A stretch of 64,000 bases of DNA. Source: a virus. The stretch's first letter is position 1. Each line of letters opens with the position of its first letter. Made by a program: the position numbers and the translations under genes. The stretch is from IMG/VR virus record IMGVR_UViG_3300048588_001019, positions 16,486 through 80,485 of that record, one strand, 5' to 3'. A model generated the notes under the pieces. The model ran no database searches. It was not told where the DNA came from and saw only the letters and a program-made list of their open reading frames with translations. Shown here in pieces: positions 35,085-43,812 of the stretch.

Positions 35085-35124
35085 CCCCAAGCTGAGCCCC
35101 TAAGGCTTTGAAAGGTCCCAAGCC

Positions 35125-35559
35125 TGATCGTCCACCCCTTGCAATGGCATGCGCGAGATCAGTTTTTTTCACGACCGATTCGAACGGCTTCCTTCAGAAT
35201 CTCGACCTCTACAGTCTTGCGTTCAACGCACTTGATGCGATCCACAAGCTTCTTCATCTCGCTTTCTGGAACCCCACGCGCTCCTCGGATCATGCACCTG
35301 TCAAAGGTCCATTTTCCATAGCTCGCCTCCAACTGAATAGACGGTCGGGAGCCATACTATTGTGGGTAACCAGAGAAACCGACATTGCGTGCTGGTAAGT
35401 CTCGTCCACGATTGCCTTTTTCTCTTTAGGTGTCCATCGACGGCGACATTGGGGGCTGGTCAGAACCTCAACCCGGGATTTGTGTTAGCCATGCTGTTGG
35501 TTCTAATCCTGGTTGTTAGGAGCTGACCGAGTTATATGGGCTAAACGGAGGCTACTACA
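35125..35559 (-). mobile_element. Fragment of an IS2-type element (orfA end)
   Basis: Closely parallels 23899-24345 and ends with the same terminal sequence read inward (TGTAGTAGCCTCCGTTTAG). It keeps the end of orfA but with deletions and frameshifts and has lost all of orfB, so it is an inactive remnant. It directly follows repeat copy F at 35069. Confidence 0.75.
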
Positions 35560-35638
35560 ACAAATAGCAAAGAAAATTCTACAATACATAGACACTGGCA
35601 GTGGGATTTATTTGAACGAACGTACCTGAATGCCTGCC

Positions 35639-36958
35639 TTATACCGCTGACAGAGTATTTATCTGAATTTTTGAGGAAGGAGCTGTTTTTTGCCAGACAG
35701 TACATTGTATGCCAGCAACGTCTTTTGTATCAGCAGTCAAAACCTCAGAATGCCCTGTCTTATAGCAGTCCATGTTAGAGGCCAGCATAGACAACTCTTG
35801 GTCTAAAACCACTATTGGAAACGTGTATTCGTCTTTATCTTGCCCATATCCGGTAATTCTAAGGGCTTTTGCTTGCATTTCGAGCCTCTTCGCCACTCCG
35901 GCCATTTCTCCGGAAATCGTTGTTTTCATTCGTTTTTGAGGCCCTTGAAGACCAATAAATCCGATCCCAGCTGACATTCCAATGTCAAAGTTTAAGGAGA
36001 TATTCAATTTCGATTGAATTTCTTCATGGATTTTTGTGGCTAAGGCATTCGCGAACTCTAGGGCATGTAAAACGACTTCTCCCCTGCTTTCACCTTCTTC
36101 GAAAAAAATCACGAACAGTTCATCGGCCCACCAATCGGCGTAGTAGCAACCGGACGGTACATTACGGTCCAGTTGCTCCCAGACAATGTCATAATATATT
36201 CTGAAAAGTTCGGATATTTGGGCGGGTGTATGAGTCTTGGCAAGGGACTGATACCCTCGCCAGTCCGAAGACAGGCAAACTGCAAAGCGATCTTTGGCCT
36301 CAAAGACCTTTCTCAAATCACGGCTCTTCTCTTGCATCAGGGCTAAATGCCAAGCAAGTTTTGGCGGAACTAGAGCCCGAAAGTTTTCATAGCGAACCTG
36401 TATTCCACTGAAAAATTCCCGTCGCAAATAAAACATTATTCCGTAGCTAAACAAGTGGCAGAGAATATAATGTAGGATTTCATTTTGTTGAGTCGATTGT
36501 GATAAATAGTTTGTTAGTAAAGCTCCTGCTGTTGATAATGCGAGAAGTATGGTGTTGGCCTGTCCGAAGCGATGGGTGATAAATGACGAAAAGAATGCAA
36601 TTAGGAGTGAGCCAGTGGACACGGTTTGAATATAATCTTTTCCCGTGATTTGTAAAAACACCATAAACAGCCAGTTAATACCGACTACTGGCACTACTAG
36701 CAAAACGAGGTCTCTTAATCGACTCTTGGGGAGTAGTTTTTCGCCTATAAGAACTCCGGCACAAAAGAGTAAAAAGGCCACCCGCCAGGGAAGATAAGGC
36801 GCTGCGCCGCCTTGCTTGAAAGTAACGTGGTCTAGCGGAATCTGAATAGCCATATTAATCAGACCTATCCAGCCGATGACCTTGATGTAGCGAGGAGCAT
36901 GTAAATCGGCCCATTCCCGAGCCAGCGATTTCGCTCCCAATCTAGACAAAATAGACAT
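35639..36958 (-). CDS. Membrane protein with divergent class III cyclase domain
   Basis: A 439 aa protein with AGGAG 8 bp before the ATG. Five or six transmembrane helices occupy residues 25-185 (for example VGINWLFMVFLQITG and GSLLIAFFSSFITH). The C-terminal half resembles a class III cyclase: SSDWRGYQSLAKTH where the first metal Asp is expected, DWWADELFVIFF for the second with the usual GD changed to AD, and EMAGVAKRLEMQ for the interface helix. It may still bind nucleotide, but catalysis is less sure than for the other two cyclases here. It is the last of a three-gene minus-strand unit. Confidence 0.65.
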   Translation of the reverse strand: MSILSRLGAKSLAREWADLHAPRYIKVIGWIGLINMAIQIPLDHVTFKQGGAAPYLPWRVAFLLFCAGVLIGEKLLPKSRLRDLVLLVVPVVGINWLFMVFLQITGKDYIQTVSTGSLLIAFFSSFITHRFGQANTILLALSTAGALLTNYLSQSTQQNEILHYILCHLFSYGIMFYLRREFFSGIQVRYENFRALVPPKLAWHLALMQEKSRDLRKVFEAKDRFAVCLSSDWRGYQSLAKTHTPAQISELFRIYYDIVWEQLDRNVPSGCYYADWWADELFVIFFEEGESRGEVVLHALEFANALATKIHEEIQSKLNISLNFDIGMSAGIGFIGLQGPQKRMKTTISGEMAGVAKRLEMQAKALRITGYGQDKDEYTFPIVVLDQELSMLASNMDCYKTGHSEVLTADTKDVAGIQCTVWQKTAPSSKIQINTLSAV

Positions 36959-36991
36959 CCACCATGCTCCTAATAAATAATCGGGTTTAGG

Positions 36992-37330
36992 TTAAAATAA
37001 CCCGACTTCTTTGCAGGTCCACATCAACCCGCACTTTCTTGGCTGTTCGCACTCAACAATCATCTGACTTGGTATCCTCTGAGGATAGGGGAGTCTGAGG
37101 CCTTCCTGGCAATCACACTTCCAGCTATAAAAAGCAAGAATTGCTTCGCACTGTTCAAGTGCAGACTTATAGGTTGACCCATAGAACGATATCGAATCGT
37201 ACTCTTTTTTGCCAGAATCCTTCCATGTGTAATATAGGTCGACTCGTTTTTGGCAGCCGCCGAAAAATATAGCCAATAAAAATAGCACTGAGATTGAACG
37301 AAAGCTCTGGATATCGAGATGGATTCGCAA
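36992..37330 (-). CDS. Small lipoprotein between two cyclases
   Basis: A 112 aa protein starting at TTG 37330 with AGAGGA 7 bp upstream. A hydrophobic segment (VLFLLAIFFGGC) ends in a lipobox with Cys26. The mature part has several cysteines (CEAILAFYSWKCDCQ, CEQPRKCGLMWTC) and is probably disulfide-bonded. It lies 30 bp after one cyclase gene and 33 bp before another, so it is likely cotranscribed and may act as a periplasmic sensor partner. No family recognised. Confidence 0.6.
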   Translation of the reverse strand: MRIHLDIQSFRSISVLFLLAIFFGGCQKRVDLYYTWKDSGKKEYDSISFYGSTYKSALEQCEAILAFYSWKCDCQEGLRLPYPQRIPSQMIVECEQPRKCGLMWTCKEVGLF

Positions 37331-37360
37331 AGAATGTTCCTCTAGGTTGGTGAGTGTTGT

Positions 37361-38704
37361 TTAACCAGCTTTTGATTTGGCAGCCAAAGCTTCTGCCCAG
37401 TAGTAAACAGAAGAAGCTGAGGGTGCATCTCTTACCTTTTCTGAGGTAAGGCTAAAGCTGTTATAGTCAGTCTTGTGCGATGCCGAAAGATTGCTAAAAA
37501 ATTCTTCAGAAACAATTATTATATTTCCTTCTGCCCCCAAAAGCGGAAGGAGGGTCTTTCTAAACGACTCATAACGAGTTGCCAAAACAATTCCATTTCC
37601 AAATAAGTCGTATTCTTGAGCTCCAGTGGCTGGAAATCCACCAATTACTGTGTCATAGACTATGCCGATGCCGCAGTATATATTCCCATTTTTACTCGTA
37701 AAATATCGCTCGACTTCACTATTAAATACCTGCACAAAACTCATAGCTAAAGAATGAGCTTCGTCAAACATGGAAGCTCCACTTACTTTGAAAGGGAATC
37801 CGACTGAGCAAAGAAAGCCGTCGCCCATCTCTTTTATTCTGAAGGCCGAGGCGAACACATCCGTGCCCTCGAATCTATATCCCGTCATCATAAGCTTGTG
37901 GCATCGCTTCATAACATTTTCAAAGAAGAGGTGGTTCTCTTTGTGACCGATTTTTGAGGAATTTTGAATATCAAATGAAATAATGCAGCATTTTGATTCG
38001 CCGCTAGGCATGGTTGATTGAAGTTTAACCCCGTCTTCAATCATGTTGACTTGGTGTTTGTAGAGGATTTTTGATATTTCCTCGTAAGCGTGAACTTTCG
38101 CGTCATTTGCTAATCCAGATACATAGAACTTGTATCGCATTAAAATAGCCGCGAACACTGAAAGAGCCAATGCCATGGAAAGATATGCAATTGTCTCGAT
38201 GGAATTTTTTAGCAGAGCTTCGATATTAAAAATAATGAAAATAAGAGAATTAAGGAATATACATATCGTTTGGCGAATAAAAAGGTTTTTAAGCCAAGGA
38301 TGAAATGCGAAGGCCACAGTGAAGAATATGTTCATGCCAAGATAATTGTGGTTAAGGAAGTCCTCGTGTCTCAGTGCAGAATAGACGGAAACAATCCAGG
38401 CGGTTTCGATAATAAAAACGGAGCAAATTATTTCCCAGAATATCCAAGGCCTTTCTTGAATGAGTTTGAAATGCTTGGCGAATAAAGAGTATGAGAAAAA
38501 CAGTAACGCTGTTGTAAAGTGACTGAGGCATAGTACTGGTGTTTTGGTTTCAATTCCGCATATTACACCAACAATCAAAATCGCTGCGCCACCAAACCGA
38601 TAGGGCATTGCCGCAGCGTAGTATTGATGATAGTCACGAGCGAAAGCTTTAAGATATCGCTGCTTGTGGTTTTTGCAATACTTGGTGACTTCAAGTCTGT
38701 CCAT
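37361..38704 (-). CDS. Six-helix membrane class III nucleotidyl cyclase
   Basis: A 447 aa protein. About six transmembrane helices lie in residues 35-210, without the extracellular domain of its homologue at 31.6 kb. The cyclase domain has both metal sites: ISFDIQNSSKIGHK and KEMGDGFLCSVGFPF, then EYDLFGNGIVLATRYESFRK. These motifs are nearly the same as in the 31566 gene, so the two are close paralogues. It should synthesise a cyclic nucleotide at the inner membrane. It is the first gene of a unit with a lipoprotein and a second, divergent cyclase. Confidence 0.75.
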   Translation of the reverse strand: MDRLEVTKYCKNHKQRYLKAFARDYHQYYAAAMPYRFGGAAILIVGVICGIETKTPVLCLSHFTTALLFFSYSLFAKHFKLIQERPWIFWEIICSVFIIETAWIVSVYSALRHEDFLNHNYLGMNIFFTVAFAFHPWLKNLFIRQTICIFLNSLIFIIFNIEALLKNSIETIAYLSMALALSVFAAILMRYKFYVSGLANDAKVHAYEEISKILYKHQVNMIEDGVKLQSTMPSGESKCCIISFDIQNSSKIGHKENHLFFENVMKRCHKLMMTGYRFEGTDVFASAFRIKEMGDGFLCSVGFPFKVSGASMFDEAHSLAMSFVQVFNSEVERYFTSKNGNIYCGIGIVYDTVIGGFPATGAQEYDLFGNGIVLATRYESFRKTLLPLLGAEGNIIIVSEEFFSNLSASHKTDYNSFSLTSEKVRDAPSASSVYYWAEALAAKSKAG

Positions 38705-39026
38705 TTTAGATTTTCCAATATGTCTGGATATTTGCTCTTATTATAACGGCAAGGTTAAGGGATTCACAATGTAGTGAACCGAGCGAGAGGTGAGAAATTA
38801 AGCAGTAGGCGGGGTTCCACTTTATTGTGAATCAAAATGAGGTCTGAAAGAGTGGTTGTGGGGTCCGCGATGGGGACTATGAGCCGCGGCAGGTTATTAT
38901 CTATATTTGCTCTCAACCGACCAAGCAGAGTGTTTTGATGATGGGGGATTGTTCGCTTTTCGGATGGCTGGTATACAAAGGGGCTGGTTTTCTCACCGAT
39001 CCAGCGGACCGGCCAAAGGGAGGCGA
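38705..39026. other. Intergenic region, no gene supported
   Basis: About 320 bp between divergent genes. Short frames are present on both strands but none has a ribosome site or a recognisable product. Confidence 0.4.
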
Positions 39027-39461
39027 ATGCGGACTTATCCATGGGCAAAGGTTAAAGAGCTGATTGATAAGGGTCTCGTGACCATCCCTGGTTCCTGTCA
39101 AGCTCGGTATATGCTCGACCGCGGCATCTTAAATTCCGCGTCTGGCAGAGTGCAAGCTAAGCAAGAGATGAAAGCTGGAATCCGGCTCCTTGAAAACGAA
39201 CTTTTTAGCCACGTCTTCTCACCAGAACCTACTAAAAAATTCGATGTCTATGGTCTACCAAATTATCTTAGTTGGGATTGGTATGTTAAAGTTACAATAA
39301 TGGATTTCGATGATGGCCAGGGCGACATTGTTGTTAATGCTTCGTTTCATCTCCCTGAACGCGATCTGCATAACGAGGCTAAAACAAAAATAATCTGTAT
39401 GTGCGAGGATAAGCAGAGGCAGCGCAAGGTCGAGTTAGGCGAAATTGATGGTGATTTATAG
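39027..39461 (+). CDS. Hypothetical protein, possible toxin partner of the MqsA-like regulator
   Basis: A 144 aa protein; ATG 39027 is chosen because GGGAGG lies 4 bp upstream of it. Charged and soluble. The segment ARYMLDRGILNSASGRV is loosely like the A-x-x-R-M-x-x-R-G-I start of DUF4258-type toxins, and WDWYVKVTIMDFDDGQGDIV could be their later strands. Genes of MqsA-type antitoxins are often preceded by such small toxins, and one follows here after 99 bp. The link is inference. Confidence 0.4.
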   Translation: MRTYPWAKVKELIDKGLVTIPGSCQARYMLDRGILNSASGRVQAKQEMKAGIRLLENELFSHVFSPEPTKKFDVYGLPNYLSWDWYVKVTIMDFDDGQGDIVVNASFHLPERDLHNEAKTKIICMCEDKQRQRKVELGEIDGDL

Positions 39462-39490
39462 AGCTAGTCATTTCAGTGTATTAATGACAT

Positions 39491-39509
39491 ACTTGACATT
39501 ATGTCAAGT
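39491..39509. promoter_or_regulatory. Palindromic operator over a -35 box
   Basis: ACTTGACATTATGTCAAGT is an inverted repeat (8 bp arms, 3 bp centre) that contains TTGACA. It lies 52 bp before the start of the MqsA-like regulator, which suggests autorepression by that protein. Confidence 0.6.
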
Positions 39510-39560
39510 TTTTCCTGGAAATGCCGATAGAATCTGTGTTATGAGGACCTCGGAGGATCT

Positions 39561-40271
39561 ATGGCTATCTCTTGCACAAATTGCGATGGTAATATCCTGA
39601 AACGACAGGCAAAAGGAGAATTCTTCTCTTTTGGTGAATTTGGCAAGGTTAGACTTACTCAAGATCTCGAAATTCGATTTTGCGACAAATGTCATGAAAC
39701 TTACCTACTTATGGATGATTCTAGTCTTGACGACGCGTTAGAAGCATCCTTATCTGAAAATGTCCGTGAAGTGTTGGAAGAAATAAAGTCACGACATTCT
39801 ATCAAAGCAAAAGAAATTGCGAATTTCTGCGGAATCACACCTGAAACGCTTTCCCGCTTTAAACAAAGTGGAGAAAATGGAAGGCTTGTTCCTTCTGAAA
39901 TATTCCTGATTCTAAAAAGAATTGCAATTGAAGGTCGGTCCTTTATAGACAAAGCCCTCAATGAAACATGGGAACGGAAAGAAAATCCTCGCGCTGTTCG
40001 GCCTTATGCTGATAATCCACAGAATTCAAGGTTCGATCTTGATCTTGTTGTCTATAGTAGACATGGGCATATAGTGGCTTTTGAAGCAAAAAATGCCGGC
40101 TGGAGCCAGGGGACCAATCAAACCCGCACTTCTATCAACCGAATGAAATATGTTTTCGATAATGAACGCGAATCGTTGTGGCATGCTTCTCGGTTTTCTA
40201 CTTTTAATAATAGTGAACTATTGCCTGTCAGCCGTCTAGAATGTAAATCCCGGAATCAACGCGCTAAGTGA
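39561..40271 (+). CDS. MqsA/YgiT-type zinc-finger HTH protein with nuclease-like C-terminus
   Basis: A 236 aa protein with GGAGG before the ATG. The N-terminus has a YgiT-type zinc finger (Cys5-x-x-Cys8 and Cys41-x-x-Cys44). Residues 80-120 are an HTH (IKAKEIANFCGITPETLSRF). Ordinary MqsA-like antitoxins (about 130 aa) end there. Here about 100 residues follow, including FDLDLVVYSRHGHIVAFEAKN, with Asp161 and Glu175-x-Lys177 in the spacing of a PD-(D/E)XK nuclease. It may be an antitoxin-like repressor fused to a nuclease, or the similarity may be structural only. A palindromic operator lies in front. Confidence 0.6.
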   Translation: MAISCTNCDGNILKRQAKGEFFSFGEFGKVRLTQDLEIRFCDKCHETYLLMDDSSLDDALEASLSENVREVLEEIKSRHSIKAKEIANFCGITPETLSRFKQSGENGRLVPSEIFLILKRIAIEGRSFIDKALNETWERKENPRAVRPYADNPQNSRFDLDLVVYSRHGHIVAFEAKNAGWSQGTNQTRTSINRMKYVFDNERESLWHASRFSTFNNSELLPVSRLECKSRNQRAK

Positions 40272-40300
40272 TTCCCATTCAACGCTCCTAATCACCCATC

Positions 40301-40441
40301 CTAATTTTTGTATTGCGTGTCCGAATCTTCTGCTGGACTGAATGCAAGCGTGTCCATTAGCTCGTCCACACTCATGACTTCGCTAATATCTTTGAGGCAC
40401 TCTAAATCTAAAGTAAATGGATCGTCTAAAAGGCAGTTCAT
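40301..40441 (-). CDS. Short acidic protein, last gene of the AbiTii operon
   Basis: A 46 aa frame, MNCLLDDPFTLDLECLKDIS to AEDSDTQYKN, very acidic. Its ATG overlaps the stop of the upstream gene (ATGA at 40438-40441), so coupled translation is likely. No family recognised. It could be a DNA-mimic-like or antitoxin-like partner, but that rests on charge alone. Confidence 0.45.
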   Translation of the reverse strand: MNCLLDDPFTLDLECLKDISEVMSVDELMDTLAFSPAEDSDTQYKN

Positions 40442-40747
40442 TTTGCTGAATAGGACCGTAGTTCTCTTTCATGCTGATACCCAATATCTTTTACGAATCC
40501 CAGCTCTTGATCGCTGATATGGACCTTGGTCCCTTTAAGTGGTCTGTAGTCCACAAGCCTTGCTTCAATATCGATTCCAAATGATTGGGCTGCCCGCTTT
40601 GGTCTGACATTGAACTGGGTCCAACCAAACATAAGGCTTTTCGTGCCTTCCGAAACTATTCATTCTTTTTGAAATACTTAGTGTGCTAACAAACTGGGCA
40701 ATATTTTCATCAGTCATGGGCTCGCTGCCCCAAAAGGCGATATTCAA
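40438..40747 (-). pseudogene. Middle gene of the AbiTii operon, apparently frameshifted
   Basis: The first frame begins at TTG 40747, overlapping the AbiTii stop, and reads NIAFWGSEPMTDENIAQFVS. Near 40640 the protein-like reading moves to another frame (SEGTKSLMFGWTQFNVRPKR, then DIEARLVDYRPLKGTKVHIS) and continues to 40438. A one-base indel would join them into a protein of about 100 aa. Alternatively the 64 aa part starting at ATG 40632 is a gene of its own. Confidence 0.45.
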
Positions 40748-41781
40748 GTTGGTATGACTTCTACCCCAGGTCCTGGAACTTCTAGCGAACGGATTGGTGG
40801 AGTATTTGGCAACGAGAGAATCTCTCCTAAATATGTTAGCGTTTGAATGAATAACGCTTGTGCTTCAGACCCGGTCACATCACTATGCACGCCTGTCGAT
40901 ACCCTTTCATATAGATTCGAAAGTGCCTGCCGGAATTTTTTCCTCCTAGAATCACTCGTTACTCTCGCCCGAATATACGCATTGAGCCGATTTAAGTGAT
41001 TGGACGGACCTAACTTGACCTCATTGTCATCCATCTCCATTGTTTCTGCTTGCGGGGGGAAGATTGCGTCAGAGAAGGAATCAATAATTCTTCGGCAGGA
41101 AGATAAAGCTTGGCTTATAGCTTCCGCATCGCCATCCGCAAGCCTTTCGTATACTGCAGGAATTTTTTTGAGAACGTCAGCAGAGATTGATGCTAGCCTC
41201 TTATCAAGCTCAATCTTGTATCTTTCAAATATGCTCTCTGCGACAGCACTAAATTTCCGTTCATAATAGATCCTTGAAGTAAAATCATGAATCAACCCAA
41301 TTACTTTAGATCGAATGCCGGCAGCCTTTACAATATAGTCTCCCAACCCACGCCTTTCCAGGGCTTGGGAACTCAAATGGCTTTGAATTTGGGCAAAACC
41401 GTCGGTAACTCGTTCATGTGGATTCGCACTGGTTGGAGCCCAATTGATGCTTAAGGTGCTGATAGTGTTTAGCCGTGTTTGACTGGTTTCCATCGACGCA
41501 AGTATTTCAGATAGCGAACCCCAGTAACCAGTATTCTTGGAAGCATCAATCCATCTGCCTGTGAATCCCATGTATCGCTTACCGGTTTCGTCTGCTCGGA
41601 AGCCCATCACTTCATATTGCAACCATGTTAGAGTTTCAGACGTGTCGGTGATACGGGCAAGGCGGGTTGCTTTAAGAACGATTTGGGTAGGAGTAATACG
41701 GCTAAGTTCTATGTCGTCTAAGATTTCTTGGGCTAATGAGATTACGTGCTGACCTTTGTTCTCGATAGCTTTGTCGCTCAT
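40744..41781 (-). CDS. AbiTii-domain abortive infection protein
   Basis: A 345 aa protein starting at ATG 41781. Residues 10-60 match the AbiTii domain pattern: VISLAQEILDDIELSRITPT, then QIVLKATRLARITD, then LTWLQYEVMGF, the helix pair plus W-x-x-x-E-x-x-G-Y/F. AbiTii proteins are associated with phage resistance by abortive infection. The long C-terminal region is helical and unassigned. Two small coupled genes follow. It is one of several defence-type genes in this window. Confidence 0.7.
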   Translation of the reverse strand: MSDKAIENKGQHVISLAQEILDDIELSRITPTQIVLKATRLARITDTSETLTWLQYEVMGFRADETGKRYMGFTGRWIDASKNTGYWGSLSEILASMETSQTRLNTISTLSINWAPTSANPHERVTDGFAQIQSHLSSQALERRGLGDYIVKAAGIRSKVIGLIHDFTSRIYYERKFSAVAESIFERYKIELDKRLASISADVLKKIPAVYERLADGDAEAISQALSSCRRIIDSFSDAIFPPQAETMEMDDNEVKLGPSNHLNRLNAYIRARVTSDSRRKKFRQALSNLYERVSTGVHSDVTGSEAQALFIQTLTYLGEILSLPNTPPIRSLEVPGPGVEVIPT

Positions 41782-41989
41782 ATTGGAATCACCATAATGC
41801 AAGGATTAGTGAGTTTTAGAAGTATAGTAGCGATTTTTTTGCTTACTATGCTGAATTTCAACTAATGTCGTGGCACGGAGCTCTTAACCAACATTCATAT
41901 CAAAAATTTGCCTCGGAAATCAATAAAATGCGCGACGCATTCTCGATTTTTAGGAGAATATAGAATTTGAAGTGCGAAACCAGCGCCGC

Positions 41990-42210
41990 ATTCACTTTCT
42001 TAAAAAGGCAGGTTATAGTGGCGTCTGAATTGAAGGAAGGCTATATGCGACGCGTATTTGCAGACATCGAAGATTGAGAGATAGACAGCTTGGGCTTTCA
42101 TTGCCTGTACTGCAAAAGTCCACCTGATTGAAGAAAAGCCTACGGCGAGTTCCATTGGTGCTCTCCGTGCTGACTGCGACGCAGGATTTTTGTTACGCTT
42201 TTAGAAAATG
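41990..42210 (+). repeat. Degenerate small gene, copy 1
   Basis: ATGCGACGCGTATTTGCAGA at 42044 starts a frame soon broken by stops. The remains encode cysteine pairs (HCLYCKS and WCSPC), perhaps a zinc finger. About 200 bp align with 43495-43720. The stretch 41782-42305 holds nothing else. Confidence 0.5.
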
Positions 42211-42305
42211 AACGGAATCATATCGCAATGTGAATTCAGAGGGATTTCATGTGAGATAAAATGCCTGAAGTCTTCTTTGATATTTTGTCAGTTTTTCTCG
42301 TCAGC

Positions 42306-43349
42306 CTATCGCTTTGCGATGTATGTGGTCATAGATTGAATGCCGGTAAGTACACTCTGAAGTAATGTCTGCTGAAATGCTTTTGCATAGTCTGGTAGTT
42401 CATGCATACAGAATGTGCCCTTGAGAATCCAGCTGCACGATGAGGCTGCTAAATCTGCACCCTGAATTCCTTTGGACTTATTTGAACTCAGGAAATCAAC
42501 TTGACCATTAAAGAATGGACCCACTGTTATTCCACGACTTGGGTCATCGTCATACGGATTTGAAATGTGTTTGCTTTTCTCTCCATTTACAGCTTTAGCC
42601 ACCCAAGAGAATGATTTTTGATACTGAAGTTGCTCATCGAAATACAGCTTTCCATGCGAAAAATCTTCTCTAACGAATAATCTTGATAGACATTGAATCA
42701 TCATCGAAAAGGCATGGAAATTTGGACTGCAATGCTCGATAAATGGATGCTCGATCCCTCCAGGATCGGGGGGTATAGTACACTCAAGGAACTCTTCTTC
42801 ACGCAACCTAAGAATCCAGGAAAACACTTCTTCTTTCAATTTTGAGTCAATGATGTATCTATCAATGTCCATCTTGGCTTTCAAAAGTTTATCTTTGTTT
42901 GAGGCTGCTAGCGCATGAATAAAATTTTGACGCAATGTGATAGGTATTTTTTCGCAAATCGTAGCAGTTAAGCTCTGCTTTATGTCAGGAGTAAAGAATG
43001 TTTCATACGGCACATTTTCATTGTAGGCCGAATCGAGTAAGTATTCTGTACACATTATACCGCCGAAGAAGTCCTTCTCAATAATGCTATAGCAGAGTTC
43101 AATACTATTCCTTTTGAGTTCGGACATCAGAAGCTCAAATGTTGGAAAGTTTCGTCTTCTCTTTAAGGAACCAAATTTAAGCTCTTCGAGACCATTTCTT
43201 GCGTTTAAAATCATGTGTTCGATTAAATCGACTTTCGATTCTCTGAATGCAAAAGCCGCGATCACAAAATATGGCTGTTCTTGATCAAGGATGTTTGATC
43301 CTGTATTGCCTGACTCGTCCATGAATATTACTAGGTCGTCATTATTCAA
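42306..43349 (-). CDS. DUF3800 protein
   Basis: A 347 aa protein. It opens with the DUF3800 signature FMDESGNTG, an acidic pair at the first strand of an RNase H-like fold, and has the late motif IQGADLAASSC where DUF3800 proteins carry a conserved Asp. These are widespread in mobile and defence-associated regions and are suspected nucleases, but no activity is established. It stands alone between two degenerate repeats, near the left edge of the prophage. Confidence 0.8.
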   Translation of the reverse strand: MNNDDLVIFMDESGNTGSNILDQEQPYFVIAAFAFRESKVDLIEHMILNARNGLEELKFGSLKRRRNFPTFELLMSELKRNSIELCYSIIEKDFFGGIMCTEYLLDSAYNENVPYETFFTPDIKQSLTATICEKIPITLRQNFIHALAASNKDKLLKAKMDIDRYIIDSKLKEEVFSWILRLREEEFLECTIPPDPGGIEHPFIEHCSPNFHAFSMMIQCLSRLFVREDFSHGKLYFDEQLQYQKSFSWVAKAVNGEKSKHISNPYDDDPSRGITVGPFFNGQVDFLSSNKSKGIQGADLAASSCSWILKGTFCMHELPDYAKAFQQTLLQSVLTGIQSMTTYIAKR

Positions 43350-43494
43350 TTTCTAAGCTCCGGCTTGGATGGCTTGTCTAAATAGCTGACCAAAAAGATC
43401 TGATCGAAGCAAGTTAATTTTTTATGTCACATTGTTTGAACGCAAAGACTTCCCTCATTCCGCGGCAGGCACTTCACGTGCGGAAGTTGTCCCG

Positions 43495-43720
43495 CATTAC
43501 CTTTCGAAAAAAGCTGGTTTATAGTCGCTTCTGAACTGAAGGAAAGACTTATGCAACGTGTATTTGCCGACATCGAAGATAGATAATCAGATAGCCGGGG
43601 CTGCCATTGTCCCTAGTGTAAAGTTTACTTGACTGAAGATAAGTCAACGAGAGTTCCATTGATACCCGATGCAGAGATTGCGATGCAGATTTTCTTGTTA
43701 CCTTTTTTGACGAGAAAGGG
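43495..43720 (+). repeat. Degenerate small gene, copy 2
   Basis: ATGCAACGTGTATTTGCCGA begins at 43551, parallel to 42044. Stops and indels differ from copy 1. Together they flank the DUF3800 gene as direct repeats. Confidence 0.5.
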
Positions 43721-43812
43721 AACGATGCCGCATGTGATTTCTTGCAAATTAGTTGCGCACGAATTCAAGATCTTTCGCCGCACGGGTCCTTTCCCCAATA
43801 AAAACGCGAGGG

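Noticed and set aside
38764-39048. A 94-codon minus-strand frame before the hypothetical gene at 39027
   Set aside because: No ribosome site or domain, and it overlaps the start of a better supported plus-strand gene.
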